Assembly: GCA_017534885.1 (NCBI GenBank)
Contig: JAFXVR010000059.1
Location: forward strand, 1 to 45,412
From: Clostridia bacterium
GTDB taxonomy: Bacteria; Bacillota; Clostridia; Christensenellales; Aristaeellaceae
Direction of reading: 5' to 3'
Length of the DNA stretch: 45,412 bases
A model generated the notes under the pieces. That model made no database searches and was not told where the DNA came from. It worked only from the letters and a program-made list of their open reading frames with translations. Below, piece by piece: positions 1 through 9,244 of this stretch. The position numbers and the translations under genes were made by a program. Every line of letters starts with the position of its first letter. Within the stretch, counting starts at the first letter, position 1.

Positions 1-1
1 C

Positions 2-934
2 CTCTACAGCATCACAAAGGAGCTGAAGCGGCAGGGGCGGAAAACGGCGTTCGGCTATGACAACTGGAGCATCTCATCCGTCCAGTCCATCCTGACCAAC
101 GAGAAGTACAAGGGCTGCGCACTGCTGCAGAAGCAGTTCACTGTGGACTTCCTCCAGAAAAAGCGGAAGAAGAACGAGGGTGAAGTGCCCCAGTATTTCA
201 TTGAAGACCACCACGAGCCGATCATCTCACCCGGCACGTTTGAGCTGGTCCAGGCGCGGATGCAGCGGCGCAGTGAAGCCGGGCACTCGTACAGCAGCAG
301 CTCGATATATGCTTCAAAAATAAGATGCGCGGAATGCGGGGGATGGTACGGCTCAAAAATCTGGCACTCCAATGCGAAATGCCGCAGGGTTGTCTATCAG
401 TGCAATAACAAGTACGGCAAAAAGACAGGCTGCCATACCCCGCACATCCCCGAGGATCAGATCGGGCAGCTGTTCCTGCAGGCGCTGAACCAGCTGGTCA
501 GGGAGAAGAAGGAGGTTATCGACAACCTGACAGCGCTGATGAAGACGGCCTCCGACACATCCGCCCTGGAGAGGCAGAGGGAACAGCTGAAGCGGGAAGC
601 GGAGCGGGAAGAGAGCGAGCTGAAGAAGTTCGTCGATCAGAACGCGCATAAGGCGCAGGACCAGGCGGAATACGACCGTCAGTACAGGGCGCGCTTTGCG
701 GCGTATGAACAGAAGCTGGCAAGCCTGAACGAGGTCAGCGCTGAGATAGACGGCAGGCTGGTGAAAAGCGAGAGCATCCGGCGTCTCATCGATGGGCTCA
801 TGACGGTTGAGGGGGAGCAGACCGTATTTGACGGGCAGCTGTGGTGCGCCATTGTGGACTACGTCACGGTATACTCGAAGGACAGGGTTGTGTTCACCTT
901 CATCGGCGGCACGGAGGTAACGGTTGGATTCTGA
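2..934 (+). CDS. Large serine recombinase, C-terminal part (5' end outside window)
   Basis: The open frame runs in from the window edge, so the catalytic resolvase domain with the active serine is not visible. What remains is the DNA-binding half of a large serine recombinase. The Recombinase domain covers about residues 1-95 (YSITKELKRQG, SILTNEKYKG, HHEPIISPGTFELVQ). A zinc ribbon follows at about 105-150, with the CAEC pair and two later cysteines (YQC, GCH). A charged coiled-coil of about 100 residues (ALERQREQLKREAE onward) precedes the C-terminal beta segment ending in EVTVGF. Such enzymes integrate and excise phages and conjugative elements or invert DNA. A strong terminator follows directly. 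A near-identical piece of the zinc-ribbon/coiled-coil part recurs at 8557-8937, and an unrelated N-terminal recombinase scrap lies at 15871-16020. The family call is secure; whether the gene is complete cannot be seen. Confidence 0.9.
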   Translation, partial: LYSITKELKRQGRKTAFGYDNWSISSVQSILTNEKYKGCALLQKQFTVDFLQKKRKKNEGEVPQYFIEDHHEPIISPGTFELVQARMQRRSEAGHSYSSSSIYASKIRCAECGGWYGSKIWHSNAKCRRVVYQCNNKYGKKTGCHTPHIPEDQIGQLFLQALNQLVREKKEVIDNLTALMKTASDTSALERQREQLKREAEREESELKKFVDQNAHKAQDQAEYDRQYRARFAAYEQKLASLNEVSAEIDGRLVKSESIRRLIDGLMTVEGEQTVFDGQLWCAIVDYVTVYSKDRVVFTFIGGTEVTVGF

Positions 935-977
935 GCGCTTTGCCCGGTGGGATCATACCCACTGGGCGCTTTTTTTG
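935..977 (+). terminator. Intrinsic terminator after the recombinase
   Basis: A 10-bp stem (GCCCGGTGGG at 942-951 with CCCACTGGGC at 958-967, one G-U pair) is followed by a run of seven T. It starts right after the recombinase stop codon. Confidence 0.9.
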
Positions 978-1007
978 TTGGTGTAGTGGCAACCTTTCAC
1001 ATTGGCA

Positions 1008-1036
1008 TTGAAAAACAGCGCATCATCTGGTATACT
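1008..1036 (+). promoter_or_regulatory. Promoter-like element, copy 1
   Basis: TTGAAA and TATACT are separated by exactly 17 bp. The same element with flanking sequence recurs at 8951-8979. Here it reads into only 66 bp of RHS-like sequence, so it is probably an orphan. The apparent 9-codon ORF at 1041-1070 has no ribosome site and begins at the expected transcription start, so it is unlikely to be translated. Confidence 0.4.
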
Positions 1037-1065
1037 GTGCATGAAAACAAGAGAAGAAAACGTTT

Positions 1066-1131
1066 GGTGATCGGCAGCGCGACGGAGGCGGACAGCGGCT
1101 GGCGGTATGTCTATACCTATGGCGCGAACGA
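1066..1131 (+). pseudogene. RHS-repeat fragment (66 bp)
   Basis: This stretch translates to GSATEADSGWRYVYTYGAN, matching the start of the RHS unit at 9010-9076 and the copy in the intact gene at 9380 onward. Similarity stops abruptly at 1131, where the sequence changes to a C-rich stretch. It is a third partial copy of one RHS unit and marks the left edge of the duplicated junction around the giant surface-protein gene. Confidence 0.75.
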
Positions 1132-1226
1132 GCCGCGCTTCTACTACCCTATAACCGGACATATACCGCTCCGCCCGCCCTCCGCACCCCAACCAGCCCC
1201 AAAAACAGCTCCCTCCGCCCCAAAAC

Positions 1227-1258
1227 CACGGCCAGGGTTTCGTTCCACCCTGGCCGTG
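1227..1258 (-). terminator. Terminator of the giant surface-protein gene
   Basis: A perfect 12-bp inverted repeat (CACGGCCAGGGT at 1227-1238, its complement at 1247-1258) with an 8-nt loop lies 45 bp past the stop of the minus-strand gene. On that strand it is followed by GTTTTGGGG, a short U tract. Confidence 0.75.
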
Positions 1259-1302
1259 TTGTTCTTTATGGGGGATGTCAGCGAAGCGACAGATGGATTG
1301 CC

Positions 1303-4300
1303 TCAGTCCAGGGGCACAAACCGGCAGTTGTCATGCGCCGGATCGGAGCAGTAGGCTTCCGCATCGCTTCCGGTGTAGCCGTACACATAGACCAGGCCGC
1401 ATCCGTCAAAGACGCCGGTGCCCAGCTGACAGTTCTGCGGGATTTTGATCTGCGTCAGGTTCGGGCAGCTGCGGAAGGCGTGATCGCCGATGGATCGGCA
1501 GCGGGAGGGAATCTCGATGACGCTTGCGGCGATTCCCTCAAATGCTTCCGCCTGAACGGCCTTCATGGCGGTGGGCAGGAGGAAATCCGCCTGGCCGAAG
1601 GGCTCGGCGATCCATGCGGTGATCACCGCGGCTTCCGTGTCGCTGTGGGTTGAATCGCCGATGACCCTGTACCATACATAGTAGGTTCCAACGTCTGTGG
1701 CAGCGGGAACGGCTGTGCTCCAGCCGGATGTAGGCGCGGCCGCGGCATCGGTGCCGAGGGCGTACTGCATCTCACCGCCGGTCACCGTGCCCGCCTCAGC
1801 CAGCAGCTGCAGCGATCCGCTGTAAATGGGATACCTGGCGGCGGGGGCGGTGACCTCGGGCTCGAGGGTGACCGTCAGCGTGCCGGCCTGGGTATAGACC
1901 ACATAGCTGCCCACCGGGACGGGCGCATCAGCGGACTGCCCCGCCTGCGCCCGCAGGTTGATGATATCCAGCCCGTCTATCGTCCCGATTTCGTTGGGCC
2001 AGTCTTTCCGGGGCTCTGTGCAGATACTGGCTTCCGTCATGGTGACGGTGAAGACATGCGTGTCGGTTTCGGCTAGGCCGGTGACGGTGAAGGAGCTCTC
2101 GGTCAGGGGCGTGCCGTCATAGCGCTTGCTGGCGTCCCCGGCTTTGATGGTCACGGTTCTCCTCGCGATCTCTACTACCGTCATCTGCGGGGTAAGATCC
2201 TCATACTCCGCGTTGCCTGCCACCCTGTACCACACATAGTAGGTTCCGACCGCGGTGGCCGACGGAACCTGCGTGCTCCATGCGTCAGGCCGCGGCCTGT
2301 CATAGCTGTCGCAGACGGCGTACCACAGCGTGCCGCCGGTGGTGGTGCCGGAGACCAGCGTCTGGGCCGCGCCGGTGTAGGTCAGGCTGATGGGACCGTT
2401 CACGTTTGCCTCAGGCGTTTTCAGGAATATCGCCGTCACCGTCACGTCGCTCTCGGGCATGGTGAAGGCGTCCGTCTCCGGGTTGACTTCCACCTCGTTC
2501 CCGTCCGCGTCCGTCACGAGGCAGCTGGAGACATGGTATTCCTCATCAGGCGTGATGCGGAGGTTGATGGCATCGCCTGCCACGGCCCGGGTCACCGTGC
2601 TGCCGCCGGCTGTGCAGGCCGTCACGGTGCCGCCGGTGAGATTGTCATCGACAATGACCTGATACCAGCGGAAGAACGACGCCGCTACGGTCACATTGCC
2701 CGCGGGCATGGCGAAGGTTCCGTCCTCTGAGATCTCCACGTTCCCGCCGTCCGCGTCCGCCACCAGCAGGCTCCCGATATGGTAATCCTCATCGGGGGAT
2801 ACGGTCACGGTGTCGCCGATATGCGCCGTCACCGCGCTTGAAAGGTCAGCGGCCTGCTCGCCGTTGATCCACAGGCTTCCGTGGGCAAAGCCGGACGCTG
2901 TGATGGCATAGTCGATCGGGGTGAAGACGGCGGTCAGGGTGACGTCTTCAGCCGGCATGGCAAAGCTGAGGTCACTGCTGATCTGCACACTGCCGCCGGA
3001 TGCCGTTGTGCCGGTCAGACTGTCAAACACATAGCCGGTGTCCGTGGCCACGGTGACGGACACGGTGTCGCCGTAATGGGCGGAAGCCGGCGCTGTGGCC
3101 GTGCCGTGATCCGCAAACAGCGTCAGGGCATAGTCCAAAGGCGTCCAGGCCGCCGTCAGGGTGAGATCGTCATTCACGGTGAGGGATTCGCCGGGAGCCA
3201 TCGGATCGGTGCTCTGACCCGCCAGCCAGCCCGCGAAGGCCTTGCCGGTCGGGGCGGTCAGGCCGCAGGGGGGCAGCGTGTAGGGCGTGCTGGTGATCAC
3301 GGTCACGGGATCCATGGCGCCGGATCCGCCTCCTGCCGCAAAGCTCACGGCGGAGGTCGGCAGCGCCTCCAGCACGGCTGTCAGGGTCACATTGACCGTG
3401 GGCATGGTGAACGAATCGTTTTCGACAGCCTCAGCCTGGCTGTATGCGTTCATCACGGATACGGAGAGCAGCCTGTAGCCCGGCTGGGGCACGACGGTAA
3501 TCAGGTCGCCCTCCAGCACGGTGGCTTGGCCATTCTCCAGAGCGACAGTCTGCCCGTTCACGGTCAGGGCGCCGTGTTCCAGCCCGGACGCTGTGATGCT
3601 GTACTCACCCTTATCCTCCCAGATGGCCTGAACCGTGATGGTATCTATGTATGATTCATCATAGATATAGGGCGTAGCGTAGTATTGTCCGGGGTAGGTA
3701 GCGCGTTCGTCGCTGCTCACCTTCCATTGCTTGAACTTCTGGCCCAGGGGCGCCTCGAAGCCGCACACGGGCAGCTTATAGCTCTCGCCGCCATGCGCCT
3801 GGAAGCTCTCCATGGAACCGGTACCACCGTTGGGGTCGTACACCACCGTGTGGTACAGGTTGATGACCCTGAATGTGAAGGCTTTTGTGCCGCACCACTG
3901 TCCTCTGCCGCTCACGACGGCCTCGTATTCCGTATCTCCGGCCGTAAAGTATTCCGAATAATCGACGACTGATTCGGGAACCACCAGGTCCAGAACGTAG
4001 TCCGTATCGAACACCAGGCGGGTATTCCCGTTCCAGACCTGCGCGCTGCGCGACAGCGGGTAGTGGACGCCATAGCCGTCGTCATAGGCCTCCAGCGTGC
4101 CCCGGATCGTGCAGTTGCTGATGTCGAAGGGCGTAATGCGGAAGGTTTTCGACACGGTGCCGATGTAATGGCCTTTGCCGGTGACGGTGACGGCGGCCTC
4201 CACCATGCTGTCCGCCCTGCCGGTGTTGTTTGTGATGGAAAGGGTGTAATCCGTGCCCTCCGTCAGTTCCTCTCCGATGTACTCCACCTTTACAGCGGGC

Positions 4301-7300
4301 GTGACGGTCGGATGCTCCGCGTCGTAGAGATACGACACGTCTTCCCAGTAATCCCACTCATCCAGGTAAATATCGGTGAAATAGTCCAGCTTTGTGAAAG
4401 TGGCGGAGGAAGTGAGCCAGACGACCTGGCCGGGCATGGTGAATGTGGAGGTGCTTTCGTCAAAGGGGATATCCGTTCCGTCATCTGCCGTGACGGTGAT
4501 GGTGTAGGTCTGGGTGTTGTCAATCGCCTCCACCCGGACTGTGTCGCCCTCCTGCGCCCAGCCCAGAACATGGCCTTCCGCGTCATAGAGGTTGAAGAGG
4601 CCGCCCATGTCCATGACCGGATACTTTGTCTGCCACTGGGCGTACAGGGTCACACTTCCGTTCGCCTGAGCGGTCAGGTTCGAAACTTCAGCCTGGTTCT
4701 CGTAGGCTGTGCCGCTGCCGTCCGCCTGGGTGTTCCAGCCGAGGAAATCGCCGGGAATCGTGTTGCGGAAGGTCAGGGCATTCAGGTGCTGGGGCTGGTC
4801 ATAGGTGAAGGACATGTCGGCCATGGTGCCTTCCACGGGCTCATAATTCTTATCGAAATGGACGGTATAGGTGTTGGCCGTCCACTGGGCCTCCACGGTC
4901 ACATCGGCGGTGGGCATGTTGAAGGTGAATGCGCCGCTGTCGTTCAGGCTGACCGTCTGGGCTGTGCCGCCCGCCGGGGTGCAGGTCACGGCGCTCAGGG
5001 TGTAGCCGGGGTCTGTCTCGACGTTCAGGGTCACTTTTTGACCCTCGGCAGCGAAAAGCCTGTCGGGTGTGACGGTGCCGTGGGCTTCCTCCGGGACTGC
5101 AATCGACCAGGCGGGAACCAGGCTCTTCTGCGCTTTCAGGGCTTCCAGCTGATCCTCATCCAGCGTTCCGGAATAGGCGTTCTTGCCGTCGGTCAGGATC
5201 TGACCGTCAGCGATGGTGATGGGAACAGAGCTTGAGGTGCGGATCCGGCAGGTAATGTTATCGTCGGGGCTGGTCCAGCCCAGTGTGATGCGGTTGGTGC
5301 CGTTCATGTACCCGATGGCCCGCACCCTACCGCCGTTGACGGTGATGGATGGGGCATTGACAGCATCACCGAGGGCCAAAACTATGACCCCGCCGCCGTT
5401 GATGGTGATGCTGCTGCTGGCCTTGAGCGCATGGAAAATGCCATCGGATTGGACCCTGCCGCCGTTGATGGTCAGGTTGGCGCAGTCGGTTGCGGTGCCG
5501 CCTCCGGTGATCACCTCGCCGCTGTTGATGGTAATATCCCCGTCGCTGACCAGGATGCAGCCATAGGTACTGTTGCCGTTGACGCGGAGGGTGCCGCTGC
5601 TGTCGTCCTGGCCGTAGATGGTCAGACTGCCGTCCGTTACAAGGAAGGGCCGGTTATTGGAACTGACGGTCAGCTCCGCGCCTTCGGAGAGGAGCAGGTG
5701 GGTATCGCCGGTGAAGGCGAGGGTGTCAGTATAGCTGACGCTGCCCTCCACGGCATACCAGCCGCCGGGGAGCGTCACGGCTCCGCCGCCGGTCAGCAGG
5801 GTATACTGGTCGCCCGTCCGCACGGCGGTGCTGCCGTCAGCCTGGATGTAGGAAAGGTCGGCCTGATACCGGGCGCTGACCGTCACGTCCCCGTCGGGCA
5901 TGGTGAGGATGTCGCCTTCCAGCGTGCCCGCGTCCGTCTCATAGCCGAGGAAGGTATAGCCCTCGCGCTCGCTGTGGCTGAGGGGGAGGGAAACCTCGTC
6001 GCCGCTGCCGTAATAGAAGGTGCCGCCGCGGGAGAGACCGTTTTCGTAGGCGGTGATGCCGCTGACGCTGTAGGTCCGGGTGGCCTCGCCCACAGGGCTG
6101 ACGGCCGGCAGGGTGACATCATCGCCCGCGGTGACGCCGTGCGGCGCTCTGCCCTGGGTGCTGCCGGGGAATGCGGTGAGGAAGTAGCTGTTGATGATGC
6201 CGGTGCTTCTGCCGCGCGTGAAGTTCTCGCAGCCATCCGGGCCGACGGATAATGCCGCCGGGGCAAAGATCGAGTCGATGATCCCTGAGGAACCCCCCTG
6301 ATCCCAGCCCAGGAAACCGCCGCAGGAGGTGGTGCCGGCGGAAGAGAGCAGTCTGCCGTCAAATACGCAGCCCCTGATGGTACTCTCACCGCCGGGCCCT
6401 GGCTTATAGGCGATGAATCCCGCGTGGGTGCCTTCGCCCGCGACGCTGGAGGAGATGGTGACGCTGCTGCGGCAGTTTTCGAGGGTGAGGCTTCCGGTCA
6501 GGTAACTCACAAAGCCCGCGGCATATTTGCCGGAGGTGGCGATGGTGCCGCTGACGCTGCAGTTTTCGATGCGCACAGTTCCGCTGCAGTTGCTCACGAG
6601 CCCGGCGCTGTAGAATTGAGAGGTCGTGATGTCGCATACCACGTTCAGGCTGCGGATGACGGCTCCCGTTCCTATGGCGTAGAATGGCGCGTTATTCTGG
6701 AACCCGGCATTGCTGGTATAGCGCAGTGTATGTCCCTGCCCGTCAAAGGTGCCTTTGAAGGTTCTTCTTGCACTGCTCGTGACGGAGATGTCCGCGTCAA
6801 GCTTGACGGTTTTCCCGGCAAATGCTTTGTAAGAGTCGGTGCTCAGGGCGCTGCAGAACCGTTCCCACCCCGTGGCGGTATGGATGATGTAGGTATCGCC
6901 CTCCTGCATAAAGTGGTAGGCAGCGATGGAATAGCTCACCTTCGCTGTCTTGCCCCCGAGGGTGATGCTCGCGGTGTAGTCTCCCACCGCGGTCGGCGCG
7001 GCGCTGAGCACTGTGCTGCCCCGCTTGTAGACGGTCGCCGGTGTTCCGAGCGCATCGCTATTCCCGCTGACGGTCGCCTCCGCGCTCAGGCCGTCGTTCA
7101 GCTCTGTCTTCGCAGGCGCGTGAAGCGTCAGCGCCGCCTGATGCTCGGGCAGCCAGCAATCGCCGCCGCAGGACGCCGTGATGGTGGTGCCGTCCTCGCT
7201 GAGGGTATAGGTGAAGCTGTGGGTGTGCGTGACCGTAAGCGGGATGCTTTTGAACGCGCTGGCATAGTCGGTTTTCCGGTCTCCGTTCCGCTGCTCGTTG

Positions 7301-8370
7301 AAGACCTTGAGCGTGTAGCTGCCCACCATCACGGAGGAGGGCAGGGTGAAGCTCAGGCTGCCGCTGGCCTTTGTCAGCGCCGCGCTGCTCACGCGATAAA
7401 CCGGCCCGGTACTGTCGCACAGCAGGACGGTCACATATTCGTTCGTGCCGGTCGCCGCGCCGGAGTAATTCAGGGTGATGCTGCCGCCCCAGGAGGCCGT
7501 CACCGAGGACTGGGAAACGGCAAAGCCGCCGTGCCCGGCAGTATCCAGCAGCGTCAGCTTCCACGCACTGCCGTAATAGGCCCCGATTTCAGCCGGTTCC
7601 CCGGCGGAGACAGCAGGCTGTCCGCCATCGACCGCGGATACCAGCAGAACCTTGTCCAGGCTCAGATAAAAGGCGGGGCGAACACCTGAGGCAACGTTCA
7701 CATAACAATTGTAGAGGATGCCTTCGGAGGACATGATTTTGGTGCCGTTATATGGGTCAAGCACCATCCAGTCTTCCGGGCCATATTTGACCACAGGCGT
7801 ATAGTTCGGATCGCTGGGGGAGCGTGTCCACCAGGACGCCTCCGGGACGATGCGCAGGTTCTGGGACAAGGCGTATGCCTCTTTGATGGAGAGAGGCCAC
7901 ATCTTCGCGTTTGCCACCTCAGGCCCGGCGATGCAGTCCGTCTCCAGGCCGTTGTATTCTCCGCTGACCAGCGTCCGTGTCCGGACGGCCGCGGTTTCCC
8001 CGGCGCTGAGCCTGGATGCGACCGCTTCCAACTTCTGCTTGAGCTGACTGGTCTGATAGGCGTTGACATTGTTGGTGTTGTGGAATTTGGTGGTGTCGAG
8101 GTTCCCGGAGGAAAACAGCGTCGCCGCGCCGCTCTGGGCCGCCGTTCCCTCGCCGTCATAGCCGATGACGCGCCATGCGTACGGGCTGCCGTTCGCGTCC
8201 GCCCCGAAATACACCGTGGCCGCATTATCGGTGTTCCGGCCGGAGCCGAGCACCGCCGCACCGAGCTGGATCGCTCTGTTGGTGCCCACCGCCTGCGCGG
8301 GTACAGTGAATCCCTGTGCCACCATCAGGCACAGCGCCAGACACAGCGCCGCCTTGATGAATCGTTTCAT
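1303..8370 (-). CDS. Giant secreted repeat protein (DUF6273, GLUG/beta-helix, InlB-like, MBG and LRR modules)
   Basis: A secreted protein of 2355 residues, probably an adhesin or glycan-binding surface protein. The ATG at 8370 is chosen because AAGGAGG lies 7 nt upstream, giving a clean signal peptide (MKRFIKAALCLALCLMVAQG, cleavage after AQA near residue 27). Modules in order, with rough positions: DUF6273-like with the WWTRSP motif and GVRPAFYLSL end (30-255); an Ig-like part ending at HTHSFTYTLS (270-400); GLUG-like repeats such as IENCSVSGTIA (490-720); a beta-helix of TINGG turns (850-1050); several InlB/Listeria-Bacteroides repeats with GWNTQADGSG and FTMPxxxVT endings (1080-2000); MBG-like segments (RRTVTIKAGDASKRYDG); and a BspA-type LRR_5 end (IGDHAFRSCPNLTQIKIP). 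No LPXTG, SLH or other anchor is visible, so attachment may be non-covalent. Three modules recur in the YRVxG context, suggesting internal duplication. Its ligand is unknown. Confidence 0.88.
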   Translation of the reverse strand: MKRFIKAALCLALCLMVAQGFTVPAQAVGTNRAIQLGAAVLGSGRNTDNAATVYFGADANGSPYAWRVIGYDGEGTAAQSGAATLFSSGNLDTTKFHNTNNVNAYQTSQLKQKLEAVASRLSAGETAAVRTRTLVSGEYNGLETDCIAGPEVANAKMWPLSIKEAYALSQNLRIVPEASWWTRSPSDPNYTPVVKYGPEDWMVLDPYNGTKIMSSEGILYNCYVNVASGVRPAFYLSLDKVLLVSAVDGGQPAVSAGEPAEIGAYYGSAWKLTLLDTAGHGGFAVSQSSVTASWGGSITLNYSGAATGTNEYVTVLLCDSTGPVYRVSSAALTKASGSLSFTLPSSVMVGSYTLKVFNEQRNGDRKTDYASAFKSIPLTVTHTHSFTYTLSEDGTTITASCGGDCWLPEHQAALTLHAPAKTELNDGLSAEATVSGNSDALGTPATVYKRGSTVLSAAPTAVGDYTASITLGGKTAKVSYSIAAYHFMQEGDTYIIHTATGWERFCSALSTDSYKAFAGKTVKLDADISVTSSARRTFKGTFDGQGHTLRYTSNAGFQNNAPFYAIGTGAVIRSLNVVCDITTSQFYSAGLVSNCSGTVRIENCSVSGTIATSGKYAAGFVSYLTGSLTLENCRSSVTISSSVAGEGTHAGFIAYKPGPGGESTIRGCVFDGRLLSSAGTTSCGGFLGWDQGGSSGIIDSIFAPAALSVGPDGCENFTRGRSTGIINSYFLTAFPGSTQGRAPHGVTAGDDVTLPAVSPVGEATRTYSVSGITAYENGLSRGGTFYYGSGDEVSLPLSHSEREGYTFLGYETDAGTLEGDILTMPDGDVTVSARYQADLSYIQADGSTAVRTGDQYTLLTGGGAVTLPGGWYAVEGSVSYTDTLAFTGDTHLLLSEGAELTVSSNNRPFLVTDGSLTIYGQDDSSGTLRVNGNSTYGCILVSDGDITINSGEVITGGGTATDCANLTINGGRVQSDGIFHALKASSSITINGGGVIVLALGDAVNAPSITVNGGRVRAIGYMNGTNRITLGWTSPDDNITCRIRTSSSVPITIADGQILTDGKNAYSGTLDEDQLEALKAQKSLVPAWSIAVPEEAHGTVTPDRLFAAEGQKVTLNVETDPGYTLSAVTCTPAGGTAQTVSLNDSGAFTFNMPTADVTVEAQWTANTYTVHFDKNYEPVEGTMADMSFTYDQPQHLNALTFRNTIPGDFLGWNTQADGSGTAYENQAEVSNLTAQANGSVTLYAQWQTKYPVMDMGGLFNLYDAEGHVLGWAQEGDTVRVEAIDNTQTYTITVTADDGTDIPFDESTSTFTMPGQVVWLTSSATFTKLDYFTDIYLDEWDYWEDVSYLYDAEHPTVTPAVKVEYIGEELTEGTDYTLSITNNTGRADSMVEAAVTVTGKGHYIGTVSKTFRITPFDISNCTIRGTLEAYDDGYGVHYPLSRSAQVWNGNTRLVFDTDYVLDLVVPESVVDYSEYFTAGDTEYEAVVSGRGQWCGTKAFTFRVINLYHTVVYDPNGGTGSMESFQAHGGESYKLPVCGFEAPLGQKFKQWKVSSDERATYPGQYYATPYIYDESYIDTITVQAIWEDKGEYSITASGLEHGALTVNGQTVALENGQATVLEGDLITVVPQPGYRLLSVSVMNAYSQAEAVENDSFTMPTVNVTLTAVLEALPTSAVSFAAGGGSGAMDPVTVITSTPYTLPPCGLTAPTGKAFAGWLAGQSTDPMAPGESLTVNDDLTLTAAWTPLDYALTLFADHGTATAPASAHYGDTVSVTVATDTGYVFDSLTGTTASGGSVQISSDLSFAMPAEDVTLTAVFTPIDYAITASGFAHGSLWINGEQAADLSSAVTAHIGDTVTVSPDEDYHIGSLLVADADGGNVEISEDGTFAMPAGNVTVAASFFRWYQVIVDDNLTGGTVTACTAGGSTVTRAVAGDAINLRITPDEEYHVSSCLVTDADGNEVEVNPETDAFTMPESDVTVTAIFLKTPEANVNGPISLTYTGAAQTLVSGTTTGGTLWYAVCDSYDRPRPDAWSTQVPSATAVGTYYVWYRVAGNAEYEDLTPQMTVVEIARRTVTIKAGDASKRYDGTPLTESSFTVTGLAETDTHVFTVTMTEASICTEPRKDWPNEIGTIDGLDIINLRAQAGQSADAPVPVGSYVVYTQAGTLTVTLEPEVTAPAARYPIYSGSLQLLAEAGTVTGGEMQYALGTDAAAAPTSGWSTAVPAATDVGTYYVWYRVIGDSTHSDTEAAVITAWIAEPFGQADFLLPTAMKAVQAEAFEGIAASVIEIPSRCRSIGDHAFRSCPNLTQIKIPQNCQLGTGVFDGCGLVYVYGYTGSDAEAYCSDPAHDNCRFVPLD

Positions 8371-8449
8371 CTTGCATCCTCCTTGTGTGATCACCCTGCA
8401 CCTGGATGGGATGGATATACGCCGGATAAAGGGATATCTCTACAAATAT

Positions 8450-8478
8450 ATCATACCACATAGCAGGCTGCTTGACAA
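8450..8478 (-). promoter_or_regulatory. Promoter of the giant surface-protein gene
   Basis: On the minus strand TTGTCA (8473-8478) and TATGAT (8450-8455) are 17 bp apart. The element lies about 80 bp upstream of the start codon at 8370 and nothing competes with it. The stretch between it and the recombinase fragment at 8557 holds nothing else I can identify. Confidence 0.7.
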
Positions 8479-8556
8479 GCGATGAAATCGGACAGGGGTG
8501 TTTCTTCTGTTTTGAAGGATGATATAAGAGAAACTGAAGAAGGTGCGTAAAGGGAA

Positions 8557-8937
8557 GGGTACGGCTCAAAGATCTGGCACTCCAATGCGAAATGCCGCAG
8601 GGTTGTCTATCAGTGCAATAACAAGTACGGCAAAAAGACAGGCTGCCATACCCCGCACATCCCCGAGGATCAGATCGGGCAGCTGTTTCTGCAGGCGCTG
8701 AACCAGCTGGTCAGGGAGAAGAAGGAGGTTATCGGCAACCTGAAAGCGCTGATGAAGATGGCCTCTGACACATCCGCCCTGGAGAGGCAGAGGGAGCAGC
8801 TGAAGCAGGAAGCGGGGCGGGAAGAGAGCGAGATGAAGAAGTTCGTCGATCAGAACGCGCACAAGGCGCAGGACCAGGCGGAATATGACCGTCAGTACAG
8901 GGCACGCTTTGCGGCGTATGAGCAGCAGCTGGCAATC
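8557..8937 (+). pseudogene. Serine recombinase fragment, copy of 344-724
   Basis: This is near-identical to the zinc-ribbon/coiled-coil part of the recombinase at 2-934 (YGSKIWHSNAKCRRVVYQC through FAAYEQQLA). The frame is open, but a TAA lies nine bases upstream of the homology (8548) and there is no start codon, so it is a truncated duplicate. At 8937 the similarity jumps to sequence matching 1000 onward, skipping about 280 bp of the original, which is the signature of a deletion or recombination joint. Confidence 0.85.
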
Positions 8938-8950
8938 CCTTGCATTGCCA

Positions 8951-8979
8951 TTGAAAACCAGCGCATCATCTGGTATACT
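8951..8979 (+). promoter_or_regulatory. Promoter-like element, copy 2
   Basis: TTGAAA, a 17-bp spacer and TATACT are the same as at 1008-1036. It sits just upstream of the RHS sequence beginning at 9010 and could drive it, although no ribosome site precedes the ATG at 9010. Confidence 0.45.
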
Positions 8980-9009
8980 GAGCATGAAAACATATGGACA
9001 GAACGTTAG

Positions 9010-9240
9010 ATGATTGGCAGCGCGACAGAGGCGGACAGCGGCTGGCGGTATGTCTACACCTACGGCGCGAACGGCGAGCTGGCAAGGCTGACAGACAATA
9101 ACCTGGGCCGGACCATCCACAGCGAGTACGACCTGACAGGCAGACCCATGCGGAAGACGACAGAAGGGAGTGATGGCACACCGATCTACACCAGCGAGGT
9201 AGCCTACGACGACCAGCACGGCCTGCTGGCCAGCTTCTGA
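9010..9240 (+). pseudogene. RHS-repeat unit fragment, frameshifted from the following gene
   Basis: Seventy-six codons encode an RHS unit (GSATEADSGWRYVYTYGAN, DNNLGRTIHSEYDLTGRP, YDDQHGLLASF) and end at TGA 9238-9240. The same unit recurs at 9380-9608 inside the next gene, 370 bp away. Because 370 is not divisible by three, the two copies are in different frames, and the shared ending CAGCTTC runs out of frame into GACACGTTGGGC. It is best read as a non-functional duplicate produced by recombination between RHS repeats. Confidence 0.8.
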
Positions 9241-9244
9241 CACG

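Noticed and set aside
1041..1070. Nine-codon ORFs at 1041-1070 and 8984-9013
   Set aside because: They are conserved only because the region is duplicated. They lack ribosome sites and start at or next to the predicted transcription start.
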